From Rhodoferax sp. (GTDB taxonomy: Bacteria; Pseudomonadota; Gammaproteobacteria; Burkholderiales; Burkholderiaceae_C), in contig JAIFLV010000047.1 of the NCBI GenBank assembly GCA_020048895.1, positions 1-40,172 of the forward strand: DNA of 40,172 nt, in the 5' to 3' direction. Under the pieces are notes generated by a model that ran no database searches, was not told where the DNA came from, and worked only from the letters and a program-made list of their open reading frames with translations. The position numbers were made by a program, and so were the translations under genes. Numbering within the stretch: position 1 is the stretch's first letter; the number at the start of each line of letters is the position of its first letter. Shown here piece by piece: positions 17,346 through 25,496 of this stretch.

Positions 17346-18716
17346 ATGACCACGGAAAAGCCCTTGAACATATGGCAGATGGCGGCCTTCGGTGCACCGT
17401 CGATGCTACTGTTCATTTACCGTGCCGCGGCCTATATGCTGCCGGCCTTGTATGCCGAACGCTTTAAGTTTGACCTGGCCGAGCTCGCGGGGATCCTGCT
17501 GGTGATGCGCACGGCCGAAGTGTTGTTGCAGGTGCCGGCCGGCGTGCTCTCAGACGCCACCCGTCATGCCCGCTGGGGCCGCAAGCCGCTGGTAATGGCC
17601 GGCCTCGTGCTCGGCGGCATCGCCACATGTTTTGTCTACACGCCGTCGGACACCGCCGGCTTGGTGTACTTCACCGGCTGGCTGTGCTTGGCGACCATCG
17701 CCGGCTCGCTGACAGAAGTAGCTTACGGTGCCTGGTCGACCGAAATCACCGACGACTACCACGAGCGCGGACGCTGCGCGAGCTACCAGACCTGGGCCTC
17801 TCTGGCCGGCAAGGAGTTGTATTCGGTGGTGCCGCTGCTGGGTGTGCTGTCCAGCGAACGTATCACCTTCGAGTCGCTTCAGCTCACGGCCTGGATCCTG
17901 GCGGCGCTGGTGCCAGTCATTTGCCTGTGGAGCTGGTCATGGGCACCGGCAGGCCGCACAGCCACACGCATCGAGAGGGTGAGCCTGCGCCAGATGCTCG
18001 GCTTGGTGATCGACAACAAGCCGCTGCAGCGGGTGGTACTGGCGATGGCGCTGTGGGAGCTGGGCATCGGTTTCATGGCGGGCCTCGATTTCCTGCGCAT
18101 CGACTCCTATTTGAAAGCGGGCGAGGCTATCCCGTTGCAAGGCCTGTTCGGAGTATGGGCCGCCATGGGAGGCCTGATCGGCCTGCAATGGGTGTTGCGA
18201 CGCCAGGAAAAGCACCGCATCTGGGCACTGTCGATGGCTGCAGCGGCAGCAATGTTGCTGACCCAGCTGGTGTTGGTGCCTGGTATGGCCGGCTTGGTGC
18301 CGATCCTGGTAGTGCTGTCGATGGTGTTCACCGCCACCGTGGCGGGCGCGATGGTGGTTCCGATGTCGCTGGCGGGGGATCTGTCCGACTACGAAGGTTT
18401 GCGTACCGGCAATCGAGCAGCAGGCCCACTGGTGGCCGTGACGCAGATGACGCTGAAACTTACCGGTGGCGTGGCTGCCGCCAGCGGCCTGTGGTTGGTC
18501 AGCCTGTTCGGCTTCGAGCCCGGCCAGCCGAGTTATGCCGCGCTGCAGGCCTTCGGCATACAGTTCGTCAATCTGGCCTTGCCGGCTCTGGCGATGGGCG
18601 TGGCCGCCGCGATCGCTTGGAAATACCCGATCACCGCTCGGCGGCACAAAGCCATCGTCCGTGCCCTGGACCGCAAGGCCCGACGCACTGCATCTTACGA
18701 AAGCTTTACACCATGA
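17346..18716 (+). CDS. GPH-type MFS transporter
   Basis: 456 residues with about twelve hydrophobic segments. The cytoplasmic loop GVLSDATRHARWGRKPLV (about 60-77) and AYGAWSTEITDDYHERGR are characteristic of the glycoside-pentoside-hexuronide:cation symporter group. Members use sodium or protons to import sugars, glucuronides and, in catabolic clusters, many other organic compounds. Ribosome binding site CAAGGATG lies 7-10 bases before ATG. The stop overlaps the aldehyde dehydrogenase start (ATGA). A degraded homologue lies at 4360-4852. It probably imports the compound that crosses the outer membrane through the TonB receptor. Confidence 0.85.
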   Translation: MTTEKPLNIWQMAAFGAPSMLLFIYRAAAYMLPALYAERFKFDLAELAGILLVMRTAEVLLQVPAGVLSDATRHARWGRKPLVMAGLVLGGIATCFVYTPSDTAGLVYFTGWLCLATIAGSLTEVAYGAWSTEITDDYHERGRCASYQTWASLAGKELYSVVPLLGVLSSERITFESLQLTAWILAALVPVICLWSWSWAPAGRTATRIERVSLRQMLGLVIDNKPLQRVVLAMALWELGIGFMAGLDFLRIDSYLKAGEAIPLQGLFGVWAAMGGLIGLQWVLRRQEKHRIWALSMAAAAAMLLTQLVLVPGMAGLVPILVVLSMVFTATVAGAMVVPMSLAGDLSDYEGLRTGNRAAGPLVAVTQMTLKLTGGVAAASGLWLVSLFGFEPGQPSYAALQAFGIQFVNLALPALAMGVAAAIAWKYPITARRHKAIVRALDRKARRTASYESFTP

Positions 18717-20230
18717 CCAACTCAAGCGAAGCCCCCCGCACCCTGGCGTATTGGCAGCGGGCTGCGGCCACGCTGCGGATCGACACACGTCCGGTGATCG
18801 GTGGGCAGCGGGTTGAGCCGCTGACAACAGAGACGTTCCAATCCGTGCACCCGCATGATGGCCGCGTGGTTGCTACCTATCCGGCTTGCGGCATGGCCGA
18901 GATCGACCTAGCGGTCGCCGCCGCCCGCAAGGCCTTCGAGGCGGGCTGCTGGTCCGGCTTGGCACCTGCAGAGCGCACGCGCGTGATGCACCGGCTGGGC
19001 GACCTGCTGCGGCAACATGGCGACGAGTTGGCTTTGATGGATTCCCTGGAAATGGGCATGCCCATTGCGCAGGCGCTGGGCGACATCGACGAGTCTATCG
19101 ACGGCTTGCGGGCGCTGGCCGAACTGGCGTCGCAGCTGACCGACTTGGTATTGCCCAGCGCGCCTCACGCGCTTGCGTTGAACCTGCGGGTGCCGCATGG
19201 CGTGGTCGGTGCCATCACGCCCTGGAACTTTCCGTTGTACGTCGCCTTGTCAAAGGTGGCGCCTGCGTTGGCGATGGGTAACTCGCTGGTGCTCAAGCCT
19301 TCGGAGCTGGCATCGCTGAGCTGCCTGCGCTTGGCGGAGCTGGCCCTGGAGGCTGGCCTGCCGCCGGGTGTCTTCAATGTCGTGCCGGGCCGTGGCCTGC
19401 CTGCCGGGCAAGCCCTGGCGCGACATATGGACGTGGACTGCCTGACCTTCACAGGCTCCACGGCAACGGGGCTGCAATTGCTGCAGGATGCAGGCCGTTC
19501 CAACCTCAAAGTGACCCTGCTGGAGTGCGGCGGCAAGTCGCCGCAACTTGTGTTCGATGATCTCGATGACATGGACACGCTGGCCGATACGCTGGTGCAG
19601 GGCTTTGCCTGGAACAGCGGCCAAGTCTGCGTGGCCGGCACGCGCATCCTGGTGGCCCAGCATCTTTTCGATCGCCTAGCAGAAGCCCTCGCAGAACGCG
19701 TAGGTACCTGTCTGACGGGCGATCCGCTCGATCCAACGACCACGCACGGGCCACTGGCCAGCCGGGGCCAGTTCGAGCGGGTGACGCACCTGCTTGCGCA
19801 GGCGCACAAGCAGGGTGCGAGGGTCCTGGCCAGGGGCCAGGTCGCGTCGGCTGCGCAGGGTTGCCACTTAGGTGCCACGTTGCTTGCCGATGTTGCTTCG
19901 GACCACATCGTGATGCAGGACGAGGTGTTCGGTCCGGTGGCCGGCCTGATGCCGTTCGCCGACGTAGACCAGGCGCTCGCACTGGCCAACGCCACCCGCT
20001 ACGGCCTGTTTGCGACCGTGTGGACGCGCGACCTGCCACTGGCCCATCGTTTCGCGCGCCGGCTGCGTGCAGGTTCGGTGGTCGTCAACGCGGTGGCCAG
20101 TCCCCGGACTGCGCACGTGCGCGGCAGTGGCGCCGAGCCGGTGGGCCTTTCGGGCTACGGTATCGAAGGTGGTGCTGCGGGGCTGCGTGCCTACACGCGT
20201 CAGCGCAGCGTGCAATTCAACCTCGGCTGA
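18713..20230 (+). CDS. NAD(P)-dependent aldehyde dehydrogenase
   Basis: 505 residues from ATG 18713, the start that gives a 4-bp overlap with the transporter stop. Standard ALDH blocks are present: ITPWNFPLYVALSKVAPALA (about 166-185), FTGSTATG, LLECGGKSPQ with the general-base Glu, NSGQVCVAGTR with nucleophile Cys, and DEVFGPV. The ending QFNLG replaces the usual YTRxKSVWIN-like tail. Converts an aldehyde, perhaps the product of the GMC enzyme, to the carboxylate. Strong assignment to the superfamily; substrate unknown. Confidence 0.9.
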   Translation: MTNSSEAPRTLAYWQRAAATLRIDTRPVIGGQRVEPLTTETFQSVHPHDGRVVATYPACGMAEIDLAVAAARKAFEAGCWSGLAPAERTRVMHRLGDLLRQHGDELALMDSLEMGMPIAQALGDIDESIDGLRALAELASQLTDLVLPSAPHALALNLRVPHGVVGAITPWNFPLYVALSKVAPALAMGNSLVLKPSELASLSCLRLAELALEAGLPPGVFNVVPGRGLPAGQALARHMDVDCLTFTGSTATGLQLLQDAGRSNLKVTLLECGGKSPQLVFDDLDDMDTLADTLVQGFAWNSGQVCVAGTRILVAQHLFDRLAEALAERVGTCLTGDPLDPTTTHGPLASRGQFERVTHLLAQAHKQGARVLARGQVASAAQGCHLGATLLADVASDHIVMQDEVFGPVAGLMPFADVDQALALANATRYGLFATVWTRDLPLAHRFARRLRAGSVVVNAVASPRTAHVRGSGAEPVGLSGYGIEGGAAGLRAYTRQRSVQFNLG

Positions 20231-20251
20231 TCGATTCAAGGAGACACGACG

Positions 20252-20959
20252 ATGGTCGAGACCCCCTGGCAATATCCGAAGCGTATCCTGGTTTTTGGAG
20301 ATTCCAACAGCTGGGGCTACGTCGCCGCAGTAGGAAAGGGTGCGCCTACCCGCTTGAATGATGCGCTGCGCTGGCCCGGTATTCTGCAGTCCGAACTCGG
20401 CGATGAAATCACGGTCTTGGTCGACGCCCTGTGCGGGCGCCTGAGCGATGTCGACGCCGGGCCTGCACCACCGGACGAAGGCCCCGATGTCGAGCCATCA
20501 ATGTTCAACGGCCTGCGGCATGCAGTGGTCGCAGGTGCCAGCCAAAGCCCGCTTCACCTGGTGATCGTCATGCTGGGCACCAACGATGTGGGCGCCGCAC
20601 CGGCACGCGACGCAAGCGCAATTGCCGCTGGTGTGGCCAAAGTCGCGCAGGCGCTCGTTCAGGGTGCAGGTGTTTTCGTGCCCGGGGTACGGCCCCGCGT
20701 ACTGCTGGTCGCTCCGCCGCCGCTGGGTGGGCCGCGCGAACCGGCAGACGCGCCGGCCTTCTGGGCCGCCGCATGGGAAAAATCACGCCAACTGGCACCG
20801 GCCATTGCGCAAGTGGCTTTCCAGGCAGGCTTCGACTTCTTCGATGCTGGAGGCGCCATCGCGACCGATGGGGCGGATCATGTCCATCTGACGGAAGTGA
20901 ACCACGCAACGCTGGGGCTGGCATTGGTGCCGATCGTCAGGCAGCTCTGCAAGGCTTGA
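20252..20959 (+). CDS. SGNH/GDSL-type hydrolase (arylesterase-like)
   Basis: 235 residues. Block I is ILVFGDSNSWGY (about residues 10-21, nucleophile Ser in GDSNS), block III is VIVMLGTNDVG (about 105-115), and the C-terminal Asp-x-x-His is seen in DHVHLTEVNH. The length and GDSNSWGY variant match arylesterase-like members. No signal peptide, so cytoplasmic. Start supported by AAGGAG nine bases upstream, 21 bases after the aldehyde dehydrogenase stop. It adds a fourth hydrolase fold to the cluster. Confidence 0.85.
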   Translation: MVETPWQYPKRILVFGDSNSWGYVAAVGKGAPTRLNDALRWPGILQSELGDEITVLVDALCGRLSDVDAGPAPPDEGPDVEPSMFNGLRHAVVAGASQSPLHLVIVMLGTNDVGAAPARDASAIAAGVAKVAQALVQGAGVFVPGVRPRVLLVAPPPLGGPREPADAPAFWAAAWEKSRQLAPAIAQVAFQAGFDFFDAGGAIATDGADHVHLTEVNHATLGLALVPIVRQLCKA

Positions 20960-21001
20960 TGGTGCTCGCAGCGAACCACACAAACCTAGTGAGGCAAGCC
21001 C

Positions 21002-22435
21002 ATGGCCGCTGAAGGCAGCACTGTCAAAGCTTCCGCCTTGTCCGACTTGCGCGCAGCCCTTGCAACTGCCGTCGGTGACCAGTGCATCAGTCTGGACCCA
21101 GGGGTGGGTCAGGCACATGCCGGCGACTGGAGTGAAGCTCCGCGGCAATGTCCAGGGCTCGTGATCTTCCCGAAGACACCCGAGCAGGTGGCTGCCGCAC
21201 TTCAAGTGTTGCATCAGCGGCGACAGGCCGTGGTTATCCAGGGCGGGCTGACGGGTCTGGCGGGGGGCGCAACACCGCAGCTTGGCGAAGTGGCTCTATC
21301 GCTGGCCAAGTTGAACCAGATCGAGCATCTCGACGCGGTTGGCGGCACCGTCACCGTTCAGGCCGGCGTGACGCTTGAGCAGCTTCAAACGCACGTTGAG
21401 GCCGAGAACTGGTTCTTCCCACTGGACCTGGGTGCACGGGGCTCTTGCCAACTGGGAGGCAACGCTGCCACCAACGCCGGCGGCAACCGTGTGTTGCGCT
21501 TCGGAACGATGCGCGATCTGGTCCTCGGCATCGAAGTGGCGCTGGCGGATGGCCGCTTGATGACGATGCTGAACCCGTTGACCAAGAACACCACAGGCAT
21601 CGACCTGAAACACTTGTTCATCGGGGCGGAAGGTTCTCTCGGCGTGATCACTCGGATGGTGCTCAAACTCTCGCCACAGCCCTCGTCAACCCACACCGCC
21701 TTGTGCGCCTTGGATTCGTTCGAATCGGCGACCAAGTTGCTCAAATTCTTGCGTGCCGCGCTCCCGACCCTGTCGGCCTTCGAGCTGATGTGGGACGATT
21801 TCATGGACGCTGCCGTGCAGGGTCTTCAACGGTCACCACCGTTCTCGCAGGTCTACCCGTTGTATGTACTCGTCGAAACGCTCGGCACGTCCGAGGCCAA
21901 CGACCTCGAACTGCTGGAGCGGGCGTTGGAGCGGGCGCTGGAAACAGAACTCCTGTGCGACGTGATCGTGGCGCAATCGCTCGACGAAGCCCAGCGCCTG
22001 TGGGCCTACCGCGAATCGATCGGGGAGATGCTTGCGCAGTTGAAACCGCATGCGGCCTTCGACGTCGGCATTCCCATGCCGGCCATGGCAAGATTCGTAG
22101 CGGCCACGCGCAGCGCGCTTCAACAACGATTCCCCGAGCAATCGCATCTCTTCTTCGGCCACATCGGCGATGGCAACCTCCATGTGCTGTCGGGGCCCTA
22201 CCCGAGCGCGGAGGCCGTTCACCAAGTTGAGTGCATCGTCTATGCGGCCGCGAGCGCGGCCGGCGGCTGCATATCGGCGGAACACGGGATCGGCGTGATC
22301 AAGAAAGAGTTCCTGCACTTGAGCCGCTCCTCGGTGGAAATCGAGCTTATGCGTAATCTCAAGCACTTGCTTGACCCTGCGCAGATACTTAACTCTGGAC
22401 GCGTGTTTGATGCCAAAGTTGCATCGGATACCTGA
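21002..22435 (+). CDS. FAD-linked 2-hydroxyacid dehydrogenase (GlcD/D-lactate type)
   Basis: 477 residues. The N-terminal PCMH-type FAD domain has VVIQGGLTGLAGGA (about 75-88), GGNAATNAGGNRVLRFGTMRD and LKHLFIGAEGSLGVIT. The C-terminal domain has FFGHIGDGNLH and GGCISAEHGIGVIKKEFL, both conserved in D-lactate, glycolate and D-2-hydroxyglutarate dehydrogenases. It oxidises a 2-hydroxy acid, usually the D form, to a 2-oxo acid with electron transfer to the respiratory chain. Last gene of the operon. If the acid is 4-hydroxyphenyllactate, the product would feed the 4-hydroxyphenylpyruvate dioxygenase at 30764; that is a guess. Confidence 0.87.
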   Translation: MAAEGSTVKASALSDLRAALATAVGDQCISLDPGVGQAHAGDWSEAPRQCPGLVIFPKTPEQVAAALQVLHQRRQAVVIQGGLTGLAGGATPQLGEVALSLAKLNQIEHLDAVGGTVTVQAGVTLEQLQTHVEAENWFFPLDLGARGSCQLGGNAATNAGGNRVLRFGTMRDLVLGIEVALADGRLMTMLNPLTKNTTGIDLKHLFIGAEGSLGVITRMVLKLSPQPSSTHTALCALDSFESATKLLKFLRAALPTLSAFELMWDDFMDAAVQGLQRSPPFSQVYPLYVLVETLGTSEANDLELLERALERALETELLCDVIVAQSLDEAQRLWAYRESIGEMLAQLKPHAAFDVGIPMPAMARFVAATRSALQQRFPEQSHLFFGHIGDGNLHVLSGPYPSAEAVHQVECIVYAAASAAGGCISAEHGIGVIKKEFLHLSRSSVEIELMRNLKHLLDPAQILNSGRVFDAKVASDT

Positions 22436-22499
22436 CTTGCAGCGCTGTACAGACCTCAGACGTGACCATCCATAGCGCTGATAGCCGAACCCGAGTCCC

Positions 22500-22815
22500 T
22501 TGAATCGCAAGATACTGAATGGCGTGGACGTTGTGCTGTGCAGCATCCGTCAACAGGTCTTCGGCCCCCTATGCTTCACCGAGCATGGCATCGACCCAAT
22601 GAAGTACCAAGTGGTGGTTGTGAAGTCGACGCAGCACTTCCAGGCGGGCTTTGCGCCGCTGGCTAGTAGCATAGTCTACTGCGACGCACCAGGCACAACC
22701 ACCAATGACTTCCGCACCTTGCCTTATCGCAACGCGCGACGCCCGGTCTACCCGCTCGACGCGGACTCGGGCCTGTGCGTCCAGATTTGGCCCATCAACT
22801 CAGCATCGACGACCT
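22500..22815 (+). pseudogene. 3' fragment of an MlrC-like (M81) gene
   Basis: Starting at about 22522, about 98 codons match the end of the intact M81 gene at 5119-6636 (VVLCSIRQQVFGPLCFTEHG, KYQVVVVKSTQHF, YPLDADSGLCVQIW). The remaining 400 codons are missing. The stop codon position has changed (GGC TGA became ACC TGC), so the residual frame runs on to 22886 into the antisense of the neighbouring flavoprotein gene. No catalytic part is left. It lies directly after the long operon and marks the right-hand copy of the direct repeat. Confidence 0.8.
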
Positions 22816-22876
22816 GCCCCATCAGATTTGCGCTGCCAAGTGCAGCCCGGCCAGATAGCCAAACGTCAGAGCGGGT
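22522..22876. repeat. Copy B of 355-bp direct repeat (mlrC-like stub plus kstD-like end)
   Basis: Same orientation as 6341-6695, constant offset of 16,181 bases. Here the M81 gene is only a stub and the KstD-like gene is complete. The two copies together contain all pieces of one convergent mlrC-like/kstD-like pair. Confidence 0.8.
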
Positions 22877-24543
22877 CCGATCGTAATACCCGCGCCGGAG
22901 TATTCCCCGCCGAACACGCTGGCCATGTCGCTACCGCAGGCGTACAGGCCTCTCAGGGGTTGGTTGTTTTCGTCTAGCACCTGAGCATGGACATTGGTGG
23001 ACAGGCCAGCAAAGGTGCCCAGGTCACTGGCAATCACCTTTAGCGCATAGAACGGTCCCGTCTCAATAGGTGCCACACAACAGTTCTGACCTCTCGAGGC
23101 ATCACCTCCAAAGCGGTTGTAGACGTTATCGCCACGACCAAATGCAGGGTCGCGGCCGTCGCGAGCAGGTCCGTTGAAATGGTCTACCGTGTCGGACAAA
23201 GCGCCTTCTGGAACACCGATCTTGCGGGCTAACTCCGAGATCGAAGCGGCCTGCGTCACATAGCCCGACCGAATGTGCGGCGCTAGCCGCCCCGGCGCCG
23301 GCGGCGCCACACCGATGCCGTAGCGGCGCACGGCGGGATGGTCTGCAACGATCCAAGCGTAAGCCTGATCGCTACCATTAAAGTTGCGCAGCAATGCATT
23401 GATGAAGTCGTGATACGAGTCTGACTCGTTAACAAAGCGCTTGCCGTGGGGGTCAACGGCAATAAACCCTGGCTTGTTGCGGTCCAGGAAGTGGGGGTAC
23501 ATATGGCGCTGGTTGGTGCTATCGATCATGGTCGACGCGGGCGTCCAGGCGGCAGGCTGCTGCCCACGCACCAACTGGCCACCCAAGGCCATGGCAGCTG
23601 CGATGCCATCACCCGAGTTTTCGGCCGGCGCCATGGACAGATGCGGTTGGCCGGCAGCCACATGGGTGTAGGTCTTTGGCTGCAAGGTAGCACTATGCGG
23701 GAAGCCACCGCAGGCCAGCACAACCCCCTTGCGGGCCCGGATCAGGTGCTCACCGGCTGACGAGCCTACCCAGGCGCCTGTGATGTCGCGGTCAGCTGCC
23801 TCCAAACGCAGCAAGGGCGTCTGCAAGTGCAGGACAACGCCGCGCTCCAGCGCCGACAAGGTCAGCGCCGCGACCAGCGCATTGCCGTTGGTCAAACGTG
23901 TACCTCGCTGGTATCGCATTCGGTCCCATCCATAGCGAGCCACCAGCTTGGTCACATGCCACATCGAGGCAACTGAGCGAGTCATGGCCATGAAGTGGGG
24001 CACGTCGCCACGTGCAATGCTCAGCCCACCCCAAAGCATGGTGGTGGGTAGCGGCCAGCGCAGCCGGCTAAACCAGGGTCCGAGGCGCGTGCCTTCGAAG
24101 GCGAGCGGTGCCAGCGAACGCCCACCTTGACTCGCGCCGGGCGCCAGCGGGTGGTAGTCCGGCCAAGCCGGAGCTAGCACGAAGCGGGCGTGACTATGCG
24201 ATTCCAGATAGGCCAGTGCCTTCGACGCCTGCTGCGCAAATGTGCGCGCCTTGGCTTCGTCGAATGCCGGGCCGGCTTCATGGCGGATGTACTGGACCAC
24301 CCGGTCTTCGGAGTCCTCGATGCCCACCTCGCGCGCCTGCCGGCTGCAGGGAATCCACGCCACGCCGGCTGAGTAGGCGGTGGTGCCACCAAAGACATCG
24401 GCCTTCTCGACGATGGCCACGTTCAGGCCGGCATCCGCCGCCGTGATTGCTGCTGCCAGACCGGCGGCTCCACTACCGATCACCAGCACATCCACCTCCG
24501 TCGATAGTTTGCCGACGACACTCTTAGCTGTTTGCGTATTCAT
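22822..24543 (-). CDS. KstD-like FAD-dependent dehydrogenase (paralogue 2)
   Basis: 573 residues from the ATG at 24543. The frame is open further upstream, but that sequence belongs to the SDR gene in another frame. FAD motif VLVIGSGAAGLAAAI (about 21-35), EKADVFGGTTAYSAG, ESDSYHDF, and the terminal FGGEYSGAGITIGPALTFG with the Tyr and Gly of the 3-ketosteroid delta1-dehydrogenase active site. Closest in the window to paralogue 1, sharing long blocks such as ASQGGRSLAPLAFEG. Begins 4 bases after the stop of SDR paralogue 2, so the two form a transcription unit. No EthD gene accompanies this pair. Its last 55 bases are part of the direct repeat. Confidence 0.86.
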   Translation of the reverse strand: MNTQTAKSVVGKLSTEVDVLVIGSGAAGLAAAITAADAGLNVAIVEKADVFGGTTAYSAGVAWIPCSRQAREVGIEDSEDRVVQYIRHEAGPAFDEAKARTFAQQASKALAYLESHSHARFVLAPAWPDYHPLAPGASQGGRSLAPLAFEGTRLGPWFSRLRWPLPTTMLWGGLSIARGDVPHFMAMTRSVASMWHVTKLVARYGWDRMRYQRGTRLTNGNALVAALTLSALERGVVLHLQTPLLRLEAADRDITGAWVGSSAGEHLIRARKGVVLACGGFPHSATLQPKTYTHVAAGQPHLSMAPAENSGDGIAAAMALGGQLVRGQQPAAWTPASTMIDSTNQRHMYPHFLDRNKPGFIAVDPHGKRFVNESDSYHDFINALLRNFNGSDQAYAWIVADHPAVRRYGIGVAPPAPGRLAPHIRSGYVTQAASISELARKIGVPEGALSDTVDHFNGPARDGRDPAFGRGDNVYNRFGGDASRGQNCCVAPIETGPFYALKVIASDLGTFAGLSTNVHAQVLDENNQPLRGLYACGSDMASVFGGEYSGAGITIGPALTFGYLAGLHLAAQI

Positions 24544-24547
24544 AATT

Positions 24548-25309
24548 TCACAGAGACAGCAGCCCGCCGTCGACGGGAAGGACTGCGCCGTTGATGTAGG
24601 ACGCCTCGGGAGACGCGAGAAAGAGAATTGCAGCGGCCACTTCAGAGGCTTCGCCGACGCGGCCCATCGGTGTGCGGGCTTCAAAAAACGCCTGTAGCTC
24701 GGGTCGCTGGCGCGCTGGCGCCGTCAATGGGGTGGCGATGACACCGGGCGCGACGGCATTGACGCGCATCCCGCGGGACGCCAGTTCCACAGCCAGGGAC
24801 CGCGTGAGTTGAACGATCGCCCCTTTGGAGGCGCAGTAGGCCGACATAGAGGGTCGCAGCGCAATTAATGACTGAACCGACGCCACGTTAACAATGGCGC
24901 CGCGCGCCGCCGCCAATTGGGCCAGGAAACTCCGGCAGACGTGGAGCGTGCCGTCAACGTTGATGCGCATGACCCGATCCCACCCAGTGAGGTAGTCGTC
25001 GCTGTCGATCGCTGCGCGCGCCACCACCCCCGCGTTGTTGACCAGCACCGCCGCGCCACCGCTCTCGCGCTGCACGAGCTCCGCCGCGTGGGCAGTGGAC
25101 GCCGGGTCGGCGATGTCCCAGTGCATTGCACGTGCGTGCCCGCCTTGCGCACGAATGGCCCGGCATGCGGCGTCGATCGCATCGGCATCCACGTCTCCAG
25201 CAAACACCTGTGCGCCCTCGGCCGCGAACCCTTGAGCCACCGCCAGGCCGATGCCTTGTGCGGCACCGGTGACCACCACGGTACGGCCGGCAAAACGTGA
25301 ACGGTTCAT
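24548..25309 (-). CDS. Short-chain dehydrogenase/reductase (paralogue 2)
   Basis: 253 residues. TGAAQGIG (about 15-22), Asp in AGDVDAD suggesting NAD preference, NNAG, catalytic Ser in NVASVQS and SAYCASKGA (Tyr-x3-Lys, about residue 157), ending VLPVDGGLLSL. Ribosome binding site GGAGTCC precedes the ATG. First gene of a two-gene unit with the KstD-like gene, divergent from the D-amino-acid dehydrogenase gene. The VASVQS and GGLLSL details are shared with paralogue 1 at 10528, so these two are the closer pair among the three SDRs. Confidence 0.87.
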   Translation of the reverse strand: MNRSRFAGRTVVVTGAAQGIGLAVAQGFAAEGAQVFAGDVDADAIDAACRAIRAQGGHARAMHWDIADPASTAHAAELVQRESGGAAVLVNNAGVVARAAIDSDDYLTGWDRVMRINVDGTLHVCRSFLAQLAAARGAIVNVASVQSLIALRPSMSAYCASKGAIVQLTRSLAVELASRGMRVNAVAPGVIATPLTAPARQRPELQAFFEARTPMGRVGEASEVAAAILFLASPEASYINGAVLPVDGGLLSL

Positions 25310-25419
25310 TGGACTCCTCCATGCAGCGATGTGGTTAGGGGCCGCGCGGCGCCCAGCGGCAGTACCAGTCTTGATGCCGATGAACTATGCATGATGGAAT
25401 TATTGCATACGAATCATTT

Positions 25420-25449
25420 TTGTGTACAGTATGTCGACTAGTTTTGTAT
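25420..25449 (+). promoter_or_regulatory. Candidate promoter with GTCGAC operator between divergent genes
   Basis: In the 187-bp space between SDR paralogue 2 and the dadA-like gene, TTGTGT (25420-25425) and TTGTAT (25444-25449) are 18 bp apart. GTCGAC (25433-25438) lies in the spacer. The region is AT-rich (25381-25470) against GC-rich genes on both sides. A minus-strand promoter must also be here but its boxes are not clear. One bound repressor could control both directions. Confidence 0.4.
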
Positions 25450-25496
25450 TTTCAATTTGCGATATACCGCCACCTTTAACGAATAGGGGAACGAGC

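Noticed and set aside
17627-20230. 867-codon open frame across transporter and aldehyde dehydrogenase
   Set aside because: Only the part from 18713 is real (aldehyde dehydrogenase). The first 360 codons are an out-of-frame reading of the transporter gene with arginine- and glycine-rich, featureless sequence.
24544-24684. N-terminal extension of KstD paralogue 2
   Set aside because: The added residues come from the SDR2 coding sequence in another frame. The ATG at 24543 places the FAD motif correctly.
25422-25496. GTG start for the dadA-like gene
   Set aside because: It would translate the promoter and operator region and add 25 residues not seen in this family, while ATG 25497 has a good ribosome binding site.
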